Shown: piece after piece, positions 42,034 to 50,425 of the stretch
Numbering within the stretch: the first letter of the stretch is position 1
How the letters are laid out: every line of letters starts with the position of its first letter
NCBI GenBank assembly: GCA_902778145.1
Contig: CACYWW010000010.1
Location: 1-50,513 of the forward strand
Source: an uncultured Ruminococcus sp.
Lineage (GTDB): Bacteria; Bacillota; Clostridia; Oscillospirales; CAG-272
DNA length: 50,513 bases
Reading direction: 5' to 3'
Translations under genes and position numbers: made by a program
The notes under the pieces: model-generated
Database searches by the model: none
Told to the model about the DNA's origin: nothing
The model's input: the letters and a program-made list of their open reading frames with translations, nothing else

Positions 42034-42041
42034 TTCTTACC

Positions 42042-44138
42042 TCATTGTTCCACATCCGTAAACGGGGTGGACGTTATATAAGTTTTTCCGCCGCATTTGG
42101 CGGATATTTCAACGTAATAGCTGTGCGCTTCATCCGGCAAAACGGCGCTGATCCTGCCGCCGTCGACCTTGCACGCGGTGAAGTGCCATTCCTGGTCTAT
42201 TGTATTCTGTCCGTTTATGTGAAGTCTGCCGTTTGCGGAATAGCTGAGCGGCTCCGTTATGCAGCACACCCGCGCTTTGACGGACGACGCGTCGGCGGGG
42301 ACGGTTATCTCAAACGATATATCGCGCCCCTTGCCCGGCAGAGTCAAGGGCGAGGGAAGCGGCTCGCCGCCCTTCACCGTCTGATCGGCGAAGCGGTATA
42401 TCTCCTCTCTGCTCCAGCCCTCTATATGGCCGTGTCCCATGCCCTGTATCACCGAAAGGACTCCGTTTTCCGTATCAAGACACGATTTGCTGTTCGAGTT
42501 TATCGAAAAGCAGTTGTCGTCCGCCCAGCAAAGCCAGAGGATCGGCGTGCGGCACCCCTTCAGTCTGAGCGACGGCTCCCACAGCTCCTTTGTCCCGGGC
42601 GTGTTGAAGTTGTCGCGCATCCATGAATGCGCCTCGTTGAGGTATCCGCTGCCGTAGACCGGCACGGCGAACGCGAATCTGTCGTCGTAACCAAGGGTGA
42701 CTGACGTTATTACGCCGCCCCACGATATGCCTGTCACGCCGACTTTATCGGCGTCCACTCTCGGATCAGCGCGGAGCAGGGTGTTCGCCGTCATCGTCTG
42801 CGCGACGGCGTGATACATCCACATGCGGTCGAGCTTCCCCTGCGACGAATACATACCGTCGTTGTCGGGCGGCATGATCCGCGGATCCGCTTTGAGCGTT
42901 TCCGCCGGTATCTCACGCGTCCACGACGAGGCTGAATAAAAGTCAGTCATTCCCTCTTTTGCCGGGTAATATCCGGTGTTTCCGACGGCTATCGCCGCGT
43001 ATCCGCGGTCGTTCCAGATCTTCACCCACGACGGATACGCGTATCCTCCGCCGCCGTGCAGCAGCACGACCCCGGGCACGGGACTGTCCGAAGACGCGCC
43101 CTCGGGAAAGCCTATATACGCAAAGAATTTCGTGTCCTTGCCGCCGTATTTCACCCCGTCCATCCAGACGGCTTTTATGCCCGGATAGCCCTTCGGATCG
43201 TATTCGGGGCAGTATTGAAACGTCGCTTCTTTGTTTTTGAGTTCGGAAAACATATATTCCGCCTCCTCGTTTTTTGAGCTGTATGATGATCCCGGATCGT
43301 CCGCGCGCCCGGGGAAAAGCTCCGCGACGGGGCTGTCGGTGATGCAGAGCGCGTCTACGGCGCATCTGTCCCCCGCGTCCGCGACCGTCGGTCTCACGTC
43401 GAGCTTCAGATAATCGACGTTTCCGATACCGGATATCCCCTCGCTTCCTCTCCACGGTCTCAGAACGTCAAGCGGCACCGCGACGTATCCGCAAAAGCCC
43501 GCGGGAACGCGGAACGAGGACGAAGGCCCGGCGTCATCCGTGTCGTTTCCGGCAGCCGTCTCGAAGCTTTTGCCGGAAATGTCCGTCAGGATCGCGCCCG
43601 CCGCGTCGGGATAGCTTCTGTGAGATCCGTTTTCGGAGCCCAGGCAGAACGTGAAGCCTACGCTGCTTCCGTCCGGCGCGGCGACGTACATCCGCAGATA
43701 CATACCGTCTCCCGCTTCCTTGAAGACATCGAGACGCTCTCCTCTTATCTCATAGACCTGACACCAGGTATCGCGCCGGAGCGTCGCAAGAAGCGACGCG
43801 CCCTCCTGCGCGTACTCCGTATCGGACGAAAGCTCCGGGAAGCCGATCCCGAAGGTCGACAGATCCGGCATCGTGAAATATTTCACGGCGTCCGTCACGT
43901 TGTTGAAATCCTCTATCATGAGGGTCACGCGCGAGGGATCCGGTACCGTTTCCGGTTCGGTTTCCGGCTCTGTTTCCGTGTCCGGCGCCGTCTCAGTGCC
44001 GGGATCGTCCGGCAGTGTTTCGGTCGCCGCGGATGAAGGCTCCTCGGTCACCTTCGGATCGGTCACGCCCGCGTCTCCGTTGACGCATCCCGCAAGCAAA
44101 AGCGGCAAAGCAAGAACGATGCAGCAAATTTTTTTCAT
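42042..44138 (-). CDS. Secreted alpha/beta hydrolase lipoprotein (esterase-like)
   Basis: A 698-residue lipoprotein (lipobox AGC, Cys18) with a TEPETEP-type linker. A beta-rich domain (about 70-270) of carbohydrate-binding type comes next, then an alpha/beta hydrolase domain. Ser472 (GISWGG), Asp540 (WADDNCF) and His569 (GMGHGH) form a candidate triad. The overall pattern resembles acetyl-xylan esterase-like proteins. A beta sandwich ends it (about 605-698). It could deacetylate plant polysaccharide; this is inference. GT2 follows in the same unit. Confidence 0.85.
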   Translation of the reverse strand: MKKICCIVLALPLLLAGCVNGDAGVTDPKVTEEPSSAATETLPDDPGTETAPDTETEPETEPETVPDPSRVTLMIEDFNNVTDAVKYFTMPDLSTFGIGFPELSSDTEYAQEGASLLATLRRDTWCQVYEIRGERLDVFKEAGDGMYLRMYVAAPDGSSVGFTFCLGSENGSHRSYPDAAGAILTDISGKSFETAAGNDTDDAGPSSSFRVPAGFCGYVAVPLDVLRPWRGSEGISGIGNVDYLKLDVRPTVADAGDRCAVDALCITDSPVAELFPGRADDPGSSYSSKNEEAEYMFSELKNKEATFQYCPEYDPKGYPGIKAVWMDGVKYGGKDTKFFAYIGFPEGASSDSPVPGVVLLHGGGGYAYPSWVKIWNDRGYAAIAVGNTGYYPAKEGMTDFYSASSWTREIPAETLKADPRIMPPDNDGMYSSQGKLDRMWMYHAVAQTMTANTLLRADPRVDADKVGVTGISWGGVITSVTLGYDDRFAFAVPVYGSGYLNEAHSWMRDNFNTPGTKELWEPSLRLKGCRTPILWLCWADDNCFSINSNSKSCLDTENGVLSVIQGMGHGHIEGWSREEIYRFADQTVKGGEPLPSPLTLPGKGRDISFEITVPADASSVKARVCCITEPLSYSANGRLHINGQNTIDQEWHFTACKVDGGRISAVLPDEAHSYYVEISAKCGGKTYITSTPFTDVEQ

Positions 44139-44149
44139 AAAACACCTTT

Positions 44150-44319
44150 TGAATTAAGAGTGATGGATCAAGAATGCGGAATGATAAGCGCCCCGTCATC
44201 CCGAGCATGGCGAAGGAGCTCCTTCGACCGCTGTCGAGTGTAATTGTATGACGGGGGCTTTTCAGTTATGAGCTATGATCGCCTGCGGGCAGTTATGGGC
44301 ACTCCGCGCGTTTTCGGCC
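44150..44319 (+). repeat. Palindromic intergenic module
   Basis: Runs from AT-rich GAATTA words through TCATCCCGAGC, the palindrome GAAGGAGCTCCTTC, and a CAGTTATGAG-type stretch with short hairpins (about 44262-44315). The same order recurs at 49939-50160, and its first part recurs at 40689-40750. Noncoding, between the esterase start and the next element copy. Confidence 0.65.
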
Positions 44320-44441
44320 GAGCCCCCTCAACTCTCTCCGGAGTTGAGGGAGGGGTAAGAGGGGGATAGGGGGGAAACGGGATTTGCGCCGCCAAAGGGG
44401 TTCCCCGCCGCGAACTTGTGAGCGGTGGGGGTTCCCGCCGT
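44320..44441 (+). repeat. Intergenic element copy (hairpin A, G4 motif, GTTCCCC module)
   Basis: Hairpin A CCCTCAACTC/GAGTTGAGGG ends at 44350. G-tracts run 44348-44374 (G3, G4, G5, G6), then the GGGGTTCCCC and GAACTTGTGAGC module (44397-44433), as at 13738-13775. Confidence 0.7.
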
Positions 44442-44467
44442 GGGCGGATAAAGCAAATCACGTTTCG

Positions 44468-44728
44468 TTTGGGCACCGCAAACCGGATGTAAGGCCGGCT
44501 TTCCGGCCGCGCCCCCTCAGATACTTCTGAGGGAGGGGTAAGAGGGGGGGGTAGGGGGAGTTTGAGGGGTGGGGCTCCCCCGGCGTTGAGGTCGCAGAGC
44601 ACGAACGGTCGAGGTACGGACTTCTTCAGCCGGACCCGTTGATCACTGATCACTTGAATTCAGAATTCCGACCCGCTTTGTCCCGCTTTACTCATTCTGA
44701 ATTCATCATTCCGAATTCCGAATTTTCC
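44468..44728 (+). repeat. Long intergenic element, copy 2
   Basis: Full-length partner of 18-285. GGCCGG hairpin, hairpin A (44514-44533), G-tracts (44531-44558, with an 8-base third tract), hairpin B and an AT-rich tail. It abuts the DUF4340 stop (44729), so the minus-strand transcript enters it. Confidence 0.75.
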
Positions 44729-46582
44729 TCAGTTGTCCGCTCTCGGGTCGACCGCCTGATACGAAAGGAGCTTATCGGCGTCGGACACGAGCTTGCGTAT
44801 CATCGAACGCATCACGTAGAACTCACCGCTGTCGTTGACGGTCATGAAGCAGCGGCGCTCGGAATAAGAGTAGAATCTGTACGTTCTGACGGTGCCGTTT
44901 CTGAACGTCACCTCCATCGTCAGGAGCAGAGCCCTCTCATCCTCATGCGGTTCCTCCGTGAAATCTTCCCTGTTTATACTCAGTATCGTCTGATAGAACT
45001 TTCTGAAGTTGCGTATACCGCGGTTTTCTCCGACGTCCTTGTCGTCTCCTCTGAACGTCGTTCTTCCGTTCGCCGTTTCCGTGGCGACGAGGTCGTCGCC
45101 GGTGCCGGTGAGCGTGAAGTCGTAATGCTTGTCCTCCGCGTCGATCTTTATGCGCGAGACCTTGTCGATGTTCACGCTGAAGACCGGCTTGTCGAGATAA
45201 TCCATGAGCGACCAGTCGAGGAACGTGAGTGCGCTCGCCTCGACCCTCGCTATCGTATCGAAAACGTGCGACGCGACGTAGTAGTATTCGCCGCTGTCAT
45301 CGCGCTGTTTCGCGCTGACGGACACCATATTGTCGACGACTATACCGTCCGCGGCCTTGTATTTGTAGTAAATATCGAACGCGGGATCCGAAAGACCGTA
45401 CTTCTCGCCGATCCCGGGCTTCAGCACGTAATCGTGCTCCTGCTCCCCGTTCTCGTCAAGCACGGGGTCGCCGTTCTCGTCGACCGCGGGCACTATGTCG
45501 TAGATGCTGTACTCAAGCAGCTGCGAGCCGGACATGTTCACTATCTGTCCGAGAAGCGCCGTCATCTTTTCGGTCGACGCGTCGTATTCGACCGGCTTCG
45601 TCACTATATACGGGACCGTGACGCCGAAATTCTCGACGCCCGGCACGTTCGCCTGCTCGTCCTGATACTGGATCAGGGCAAAAAGCGAGCCGTCCTTGCC
45701 TATGATGATCTGTGAGATGTTAGTGAGATAAGAGTTGTCCTCTATCGGATACGTAAGGATAGGCGTCAGAAGCGACTTCACGTCGGCAAGCAGCGTCGTC
45801 TTTATCGACTGTTCAAGGATGTAAACTATATCGCGTCCCTCCACCATGCAGTAGTAATAATTCTCCGTAAGCGAAGGCTTTCCTATGAACACCTTGTAGG
45901 AACGGGTCTGTTCTCCCTCGACCGGGCGCGTGGTGATCACGAAATACGCCTTGTCGTCCTCCGGGGCGAGTCCGTATTCCGAAAGATCCGCGCGATCCTC
46001 TCCCGGTAAGAACCTGTCGGAAATGAGCGGGAAGCCCGCCGCGACGATGAGCTGAGAGAACAGTTCCTCGTTATACGGCGCTCCCTCGAGACCTTTGAAG
46101 CAGAATCTATCGGTCTCCGCGTTGTAATACGCCGTATATTCGCCGTATTCGTTGTGCACCTCAATCGACTGTATCTGCGAGCGTTCCAGATGCTCGAACA
46201 TCATGACCCTGCGGCTGCCGGACAGCACCTCGCCCTCGTACAGAACGGGCGGCTGCTCTACCTCTTTTTTGAACAGACCGGGCAGAAATATCGCGGCGAG
46301 CGCAACGGCGGCGACGATCACCGCCGAGACGATGATGATAGTCCTGACCTTCTTCGTCGTCTCGGTGACCGTCTTTTTCTCCGTTTTCGCCTCTTCCTTC
46401 CGTCCGAAGGTCTTCAGGCTCATGGCGGGCAGCTCTTCCTCGCTGCCGAGAGCGTCCCCGTACTCGGAGTATTCTCCGCCGTAGAGTATGCTGTGCAGCT
46501 CGGAATCGGAGTTTTCAGCCGTTATGTCCGTTTCCTTCGGCTCGGCGTCTCCGTTTTCCTGTTTTTCGTATATATCTTCCAT
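44729..46582 (-). CDS. DUF4340 membrane-anchored protein
   Basis: A 617-residue protein with an acidic cytoplasmic N-terminus (about 80 residues), one membrane helix (TIIIVSAVIVAAVALAAIFL) and a large extracytosolic DUF4340 region. DUF4340 proteins commonly follow GldG-like and ABC genes, as here. Function unknown; assembly of a cell-surface structure or secretion is proposed for the system. It starts one base after the GldG stop. Confidence 0.88.
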   Translation of the reverse strand: MEDIYEKQENGDAEPKETDITAENSDSELHSILYGGEYSEYGDALGSEEELPAMSLKTFGRKEEAKTEKKTVTETTKKVRTIIIVSAVIVAAVALAAIFLPGLFKKEVEQPPVLYEGEVLSGSRRVMMFEHLERSQIQSIEVHNEYGEYTAYYNAETDRFCFKGLEGAPYNEELFSQLIVAAGFPLISDRFLPGEDRADLSEYGLAPEDDKAYFVITTRPVEGEQTRSYKVFIGKPSLTENYYYCMVEGRDIVYILEQSIKTTLLADVKSLLTPILTYPIEDNSYLTNISQIIIGKDGSLFALIQYQDEQANVPGVENFGVTVPYIVTKPVEYDASTEKMTALLGQIVNMSGSQLLEYSIYDIVPAVDENGDPVLDENGEQEHDYVLKPGIGEKYGLSDPAFDIYYKYKAADGIVVDNMVSVSAKQRDDSGEYYYVASHVFDTIARVEASALTFLDWSLMDYLDKPVFSVNIDKVSRIKIDAEDKHYDFTLTGTGDDLVATETANGRTTFRGDDKDVGENRGIRNFRKFYQTILSINREDFTEEPHEDERALLLTMEVTFRNGTVRTYRFYSYSERRCFMTVNDSGEFYVMRSMIRKLVSDADKLLSYQAVDPRADN

Positions 46583-46583
46583 T

Positions 46584-48158
46584 TCAGTGTCTCTTTCTTC
46601 TGACCACGACGAACACGCCGACGCCGAGCGTCACGACGGGAAGCACGACCGCCAGAACGACCGTCCAGCCGCGGACGGCGCCGCTCGTCACGGACGTCAG
46701 ACCGTAGTTTTCAAGATTCTTGTAATCGATATCCACCGGGATCTTGAGCAGCGGTATCCTCGTGAGAAGCACGTTCAGTATGCCCCTGTTCGCGTACGCC
46801 TGCGATCCGCAGTATTTCAGCATCTCGGGACATCCGCAGGTGAGGACGTACGAATAATAATCCTCGTTGTTTTCATACTTGAGCTTGCTCGAGACGACGA
46901 ACAGGTCGAAGCCGTCGGGCGAGCCGGTATCCGCGGGAGCGAGCACGTCGGTATCCGACGCGTACGCCTTTGCCTGCGGGCTCGTACGGAAGGAGCTCGT
47001 TATGTTCATCGAGCTCGTCTCACGCTCGGTGAAGAGTATCTGCACCGGCGCCGCGTGCTCGAATTTCGTCCTCAGGTTCCTGTAGTTCTGCTGAACGGAC
47101 GCGCCGAGTCCCTCTGTCGTGTAAACGACCGAGAAGCTGCGGTCATCGGACGAAAGCGTGTTCACGCTGTCCTCTATCGTGTATGTCGTCTGTACCTTCA
47201 CGCCCCATTCGGCGAGATAGTGGCTCAGGTTCGTGTATTCATAGCCCGTGGGTCCGAGGAACACCATTATCGAGCCGTGGCGCGATACGAAATCCGCAAC
47301 CTTGTCAAGCTCCGAATTGCTTTCAAGCGAGGTGAGCTCCGCGGGGATGAAGTCGCGCTGCGGGTCGAGTATGACGATGAGCCTGCAGTCGGGGTCGACA
47401 TCCTCACGCGTGAGGTCGGAATACCTTATCCTGAAGCCGAGCTCCTCGAACATCCGCATGAAATCCGAATATTTGTTGTCGGTGTCCGAGAGCGACTTTC
47501 CGATCGGCTCGCCGTGTCCGGTCGTGAACACGACGACGGGCTGTTCGACTCCCGCAAGCTGCAAAAACGCGAGCAGGAAACGGCGTTCGCCGTTGAAGCC
47601 GACGGTCTTGCCCTCAGACGTCGTGAAGAACGAGCTCAGCGTGTAGACGAGCGGAAGCGTCGCCTCCCCGCCCTCCTCCGTTCCGAAGGTGCTCTCGATG
47701 ATCACGTTCGTGCTCGACCAGCCGGCGCCGGAGGTGAGCTGTTTATACTTCTCGAACTGCGCCGGGTATTTGTATGAATCGAAATATTCCACGGTGATAT
47801 CCGGTATCTCGTCGTTCTTGTCGTCCTCCTTCGACGCGCGGCTGAACTGATCCGCGGTCAGATAGACCATGAAGAGCTGTGAATTCGATTTGATCGTATC
47901 GAGCGGGACGGCGAATTTTATCGTTATCGGCGCTTTTATCTGCTTCAGATAATCCTTTGCCTTGTCGCTCAGAGTATAGAGTCCGGAACCGGTAAGGTCC
48001 GTATAGTAGTTGTTCGATCTTACGACGGACGTGATTATCACGTTCGCTATTATTACGACGGCGATGACGACCGCGGAAAGCAGTACCGATATGCCGCCGT
48101 ATTTGAGCCTTCTTTTAAGGCTTACCTTTTTTGCTTCGTTTTCTGTTTTGTTGCTCAT
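46584..48158 (-). CDS. GldG family ABC-associated protein
   Basis: A 524-residue protein with an N-terminal membrane helix (SVLLSAVVIAVVIIANVIIT), a large extracytosolic domain and a C-terminal helix followed by RRKRH. It is of the GldG/ABC_transp_aux type, found with gliding-type ABC systems (gld names come from Bacteroidetes, but such operons are broad). The body includes VVVFTTGHGEPIG and DPQRDFIP. Downstream of the permease by 13 bases. Confidence 0.88.
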   Translation of the reverse strand: MSNKTENEAKKVSLKRRLKYGGISVLLSAVVIAVVIIANVIITSVVRSNNYYTDLTGSGLYTLSDKAKDYLKQIKAPITIKFAVPLDTIKSNSQLFMVYLTADQFSRASKEDDKNDEIPDITVEYFDSYKYPAQFEKYKQLTSGAGWSSTNVIIESTFGTEEGGEATLPLVYTLSSFFTTSEGKTVGFNGERRFLLAFLQLAGVEQPVVVFTTGHGEPIGKSLSDTDNKYSDFMRMFEELGFRIRYSDLTREDVDPDCRLIVILDPQRDFIPAELTSLESNSELDKVADFVSRHGSIMVFLGPTGYEYTNLSHYLAEWGVKVQTTYTIEDSVNTLSSDDRSFSVVYTTEGLGASVQQNYRNLRTKFEHAAPVQILFTERETSSMNITSSFRTSPQAKAYASDTDVLAPADTGSPDGFDLFVVSSKLKYENNEDYYSYVLTCGCPEMLKYCGSQAYANRGILNVLLTRIPLLKIPVDIDYKNLENYGLTSVTSGAVRGWTVVLAVVLPVVTLGVGVFVVVRRKRH

Positions 48159-48171
48159 ATCTGCCTCCGTG

Positions 48172-48879
48172 TCATGCCCAGCGTCTGCGCTCGTATACCC
48201 TGACCGTCAAAAACAGGAACACGAACGAGATGGAGGCGTAGTAGATCAGCGCTGACCAGTCGATCACGCCGTATGTGAAGTATGTGAAGCGGTTGAACAC
48301 GGAAAGGAAGTCGAGCACGGCGCGCAGCGGTGCGAAGCCTATGCCGGAGGAATACATGCCGATCACGAGGAACAGCACGATCGCGGCGATCGTCGTCACG
48401 GCGGCGACGAGCTGGTTTTCCGTGAGGCAGGACATGAACACGCCGACGGATATGAACGCCGTACCGACGAGCAGCACGGAGATTATGTTTCCGATAATGA
48501 CCGCCGTGTTCTGATTGCCGTACATATAAAGCGGTATCAGGTTGACGCAAGAGAGCAGGAACGTGGAGACGAACATCGTCAGAGCCGCAAGGAACTTCGC
48601 CATAACGATCCCGAAAAGGCTTACCGGGCTAGTCAGGAGAAGCACCTCGGTGCGCAGACGCTTTTCGTCGGCGAAAAGCTTCATCGTCAGAAGCGGTATC
48701 AGCACCGCGAACGCGAGCATCACTATCGTGTAATACGACGTGACGTCGGCGCTCTCGCCGCGCGACAGCGTTGTAAGTACGAATATCACACTGCTCAGGA
48801 GCAGGAACGTGGCTATGAAAACGTATCCGATGAAGGTGGTGAAATACGCCCTCATCTCACGCTTATATATCGCAAGCAT
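48172..48879 (-). CDS. ABC-2 type permease
   Basis: A 235-residue membrane protein with six predicted helices and no ATPase motifs. It has the size and layout of ABC-2 permeases of GldF type. The N-terminal MLAIYKREMRAYFTTFIG is typical. It forms a transporter with the ATPase encoded 13 bases upstream. Substrate unknown. Confidence 0.9.
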   Translation of the reverse strand: MLAIYKREMRAYFTTFIGYVFIATFLLLSSVIFVLTTLSRGESADVTSYYTIVMLAFAVLIPLLTMKLFADEKRLRTEVLLLTSPVSLFGIVMAKFLAALTMFVSTFLLSCVNLIPLYMYGNQNTAVIIGNIISVLLVGTAFISVGVFMSCLTENQLVAAVTTIAAIVLFLVIGMYSSGIGFAPLRAVLDFLSVFNRFTYFTYGVIDWSALIYYASISFVFLFLTVRVYERRRWA

Positions 48880-48892
48880 ACAAAAGACCTCC

Positions 48893-49819
48893 TTATTTAG
48901 TCAGCGCTATGAAGATATCTTCAAGCGAGGCGCCCACCGGGCTGAGCTCGAGGATCGGCCAGCGCTTTTCCGCCAGCGCGTAGAAAAGCGCGCGGCGCAG
49001 ATCGGCGCCCTTTTTGCACTGCACCATGAACAGGGACGAGCCGTCCTTACCGGAGGACATATAATCCACCTTGGCGGCGCCTTCGGTCTTGCGCAGGAAC
49101 TGCGTCACCTCGCCCTTCGGGCCGAGTATGCGTATCGTGAAACGGCGGTTCTCCTCGGCGAGGGTGTTTATGTTGTCGGTCTTCTCGTCCGCGATCAGCC
49201 TGCCGCGGTCGATTATGAGTATCCTGTCGCAGACGGCCTGCACCTCCGGCAGGATATGGGTCGACAGGATTATGGTGTGATCCTTCGAAAGCGTGCGGAT
49301 GAGCTCGCGTATCTCTATGATCTGACGCGGGTCAAGCCCTATCGTCGGCTCGTCGAAGATGAGGATCCGCGGGTCGGAAACGAGCGCCCCGGCTATTCCG
49401 ACACGCTGCTTGAAGCCCTTTGAGAGCTGGCCGATCAGCCGCTTCTCCATCTCCCGGAGTCCCATAACGTCGATAATTTCGTCGATATGCTCGCGCCTGT
49501 TGAGCGTGCAGCGCTTCAGATCGTAGATGAACCGGAGATATTCGATCGTCGTCATATCATAATAAAGCGGAGGCTGCTCCGGAAGGAAGCCGATGAGCCG
49601 CTTCGCCTCCGACGGGTTCTCAAGGATATCGATCCCGTTGATGCTGCATTTGCCCGATGTGGACGAAAGATATCCGGTCAGCATGTTCATCGTGGTGGAT
49701 TTTCCGGCGCCGTTCGGACCGAGGAAGCCGACGACCTCCCCTTCTCCTACCGAAAACGAGATGTCGTCCACCGCGAGCTTCTGCCCGTAATACTTCGTCA
49801 GGTGTTCGATTTGTATCAT
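48893..49819 (-). CDS. ABC transporter ATP-binding protein
   Basis: A 308-residue ABC ATPase that drives the permease. Walker A GPNGAGKST (34-42), Q-loop region LPEQPPLY, signature LSKGFKQR, Walker B ILIFDEPTIGLDP and the H-loop STHILPE are present. A C-terminal regulatory extension of about 85 residues is typical of GldA-type ATPases. First gene of the operon; a TATAAT -10 (49872-49877, minus strand) with a weak -35 lies upstream. Confidence 0.95.
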   Translation of the reverse strand: MIQIEHLTKYYGQKLAVDDISFSVGEGEVVGFLGPNGAGKSTTMNMLTGYLSSTSGKCSINGIDILENPSEAKRLIGFLPEQPPLYYDMTTIEYLRFIYDLKRCTLNRREHIDEIIDVMGLREMEKRLIGQLSKGFKQRVGIAGALVSDPRILIFDEPTIGLDPRQIIEIRELIRTLSKDHTIILSTHILPEVQAVCDRILIIDRGRLIADEKTDNINTLAEENRRFTIRILGPKGEVTQFLRKTEGAAKVDYMSSGKDGSSLFMVQCKKGADLRRALFYALAEKRWPILELSPVGASLEDIFIALTK

Positions 49820-49938
49820 TTTACAGTCCTTTCTTTCCCGCGCCGCGGGTAAAGATTCGTATTCACGGTATATTATAGCAGATATATATAAAAAAATCTT
49901 GAATTTTCGTCCGAATATTTAAAAAGGAAAGAGCGGGG

Positions 49939-50160
49939 GAATTAAGAATGATGAATTCAGAATGCAGAATGATAAACGCCATGTCATTCCGAGCGCAGTG
50001 AATGGTCTCCTTCGGCATCATTGCACGCCGCCACGTGCCGCCGCGCTTCGCCGTAGGGCGGGGGCTTGCTCCCGCCGTTTTCAGTTATGAGTTATGAGTT
50101 ATGATCGCCTTCGGCGAGTTATGAGCGCTTCGCGCGTTTTCAGTCGAGCCCCAATAGGGG
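49939..50160 (+). repeat. Palindromic intergenic mosaic
   Basis: Repeats the module at 44150-44319. It adds the GGCGGGGGC/GCTCCCGCC hairpin (50057-50076), TCGCC-TTC-GGCGA (about 50104-50116) and GCGC-TTC-GCGC (about 50129-50139), spaced by GTTATGAG. The window's last gene starts at 49819, and from there to 50513 I see no gene. Confidence 0.65.
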
Positions 50161-50166
50161 AAAGTA

Positions 50167-50372
50167 TAACGCACCGCGTTATCCTGAGCAGAGCGAAGGA
50201 GCTCCTTCGGCATCATCGCACGCCGTTGTATGGTGTTCGCCTCATCCACCACTTCGTGGTCCCCCTTCCCCAAAAGGGGAAGGTTTAACGCACCGCGTTA
50301 TCCTGAGCAGAGCGAAGGAGCTCCTTCGGCATCATCGCACACCGTTGTATGGTGTTCGCCTCATCCACCACA
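50167..50372 (+). repeat. 119-base tandem repeat of hairpin modules
   Basis: Copy one spans 50167-50285. Copy two starts at 50286 and stays nearly identical until about 50372, where it diverges. Each unit starts TAACGCACCGCGTTA (a palindrome), then GAAGGAGCTCCTTC. Copy one then has ACCACTTCGTGGT and CCTTCCCC/GGGGAAGG; the second copy loses these. Confidence 0.85.
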
Positions 50373-50387
50373 TCCCGCGAACCCCCA

Positions 50388-50425
50388 ACGCTCACAAGTT
50401 CGCGCCGGGGAACCCCGGGCGTGGT
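50388..50425 (-). repeat. Inverted copy of GTTCCCC / GAACTTGTGAGC module
   Basis: Reverse complement of the modules at 13738-13775 and 44397-44433, with small differences. The only clear inverted copy of a module in the window. Confidence 0.65.

Noticed and set aside
50167-50372. CRISPR-like array
   Set aside because: Only two units, 119 bases long with no spacer structure and no cas genes.
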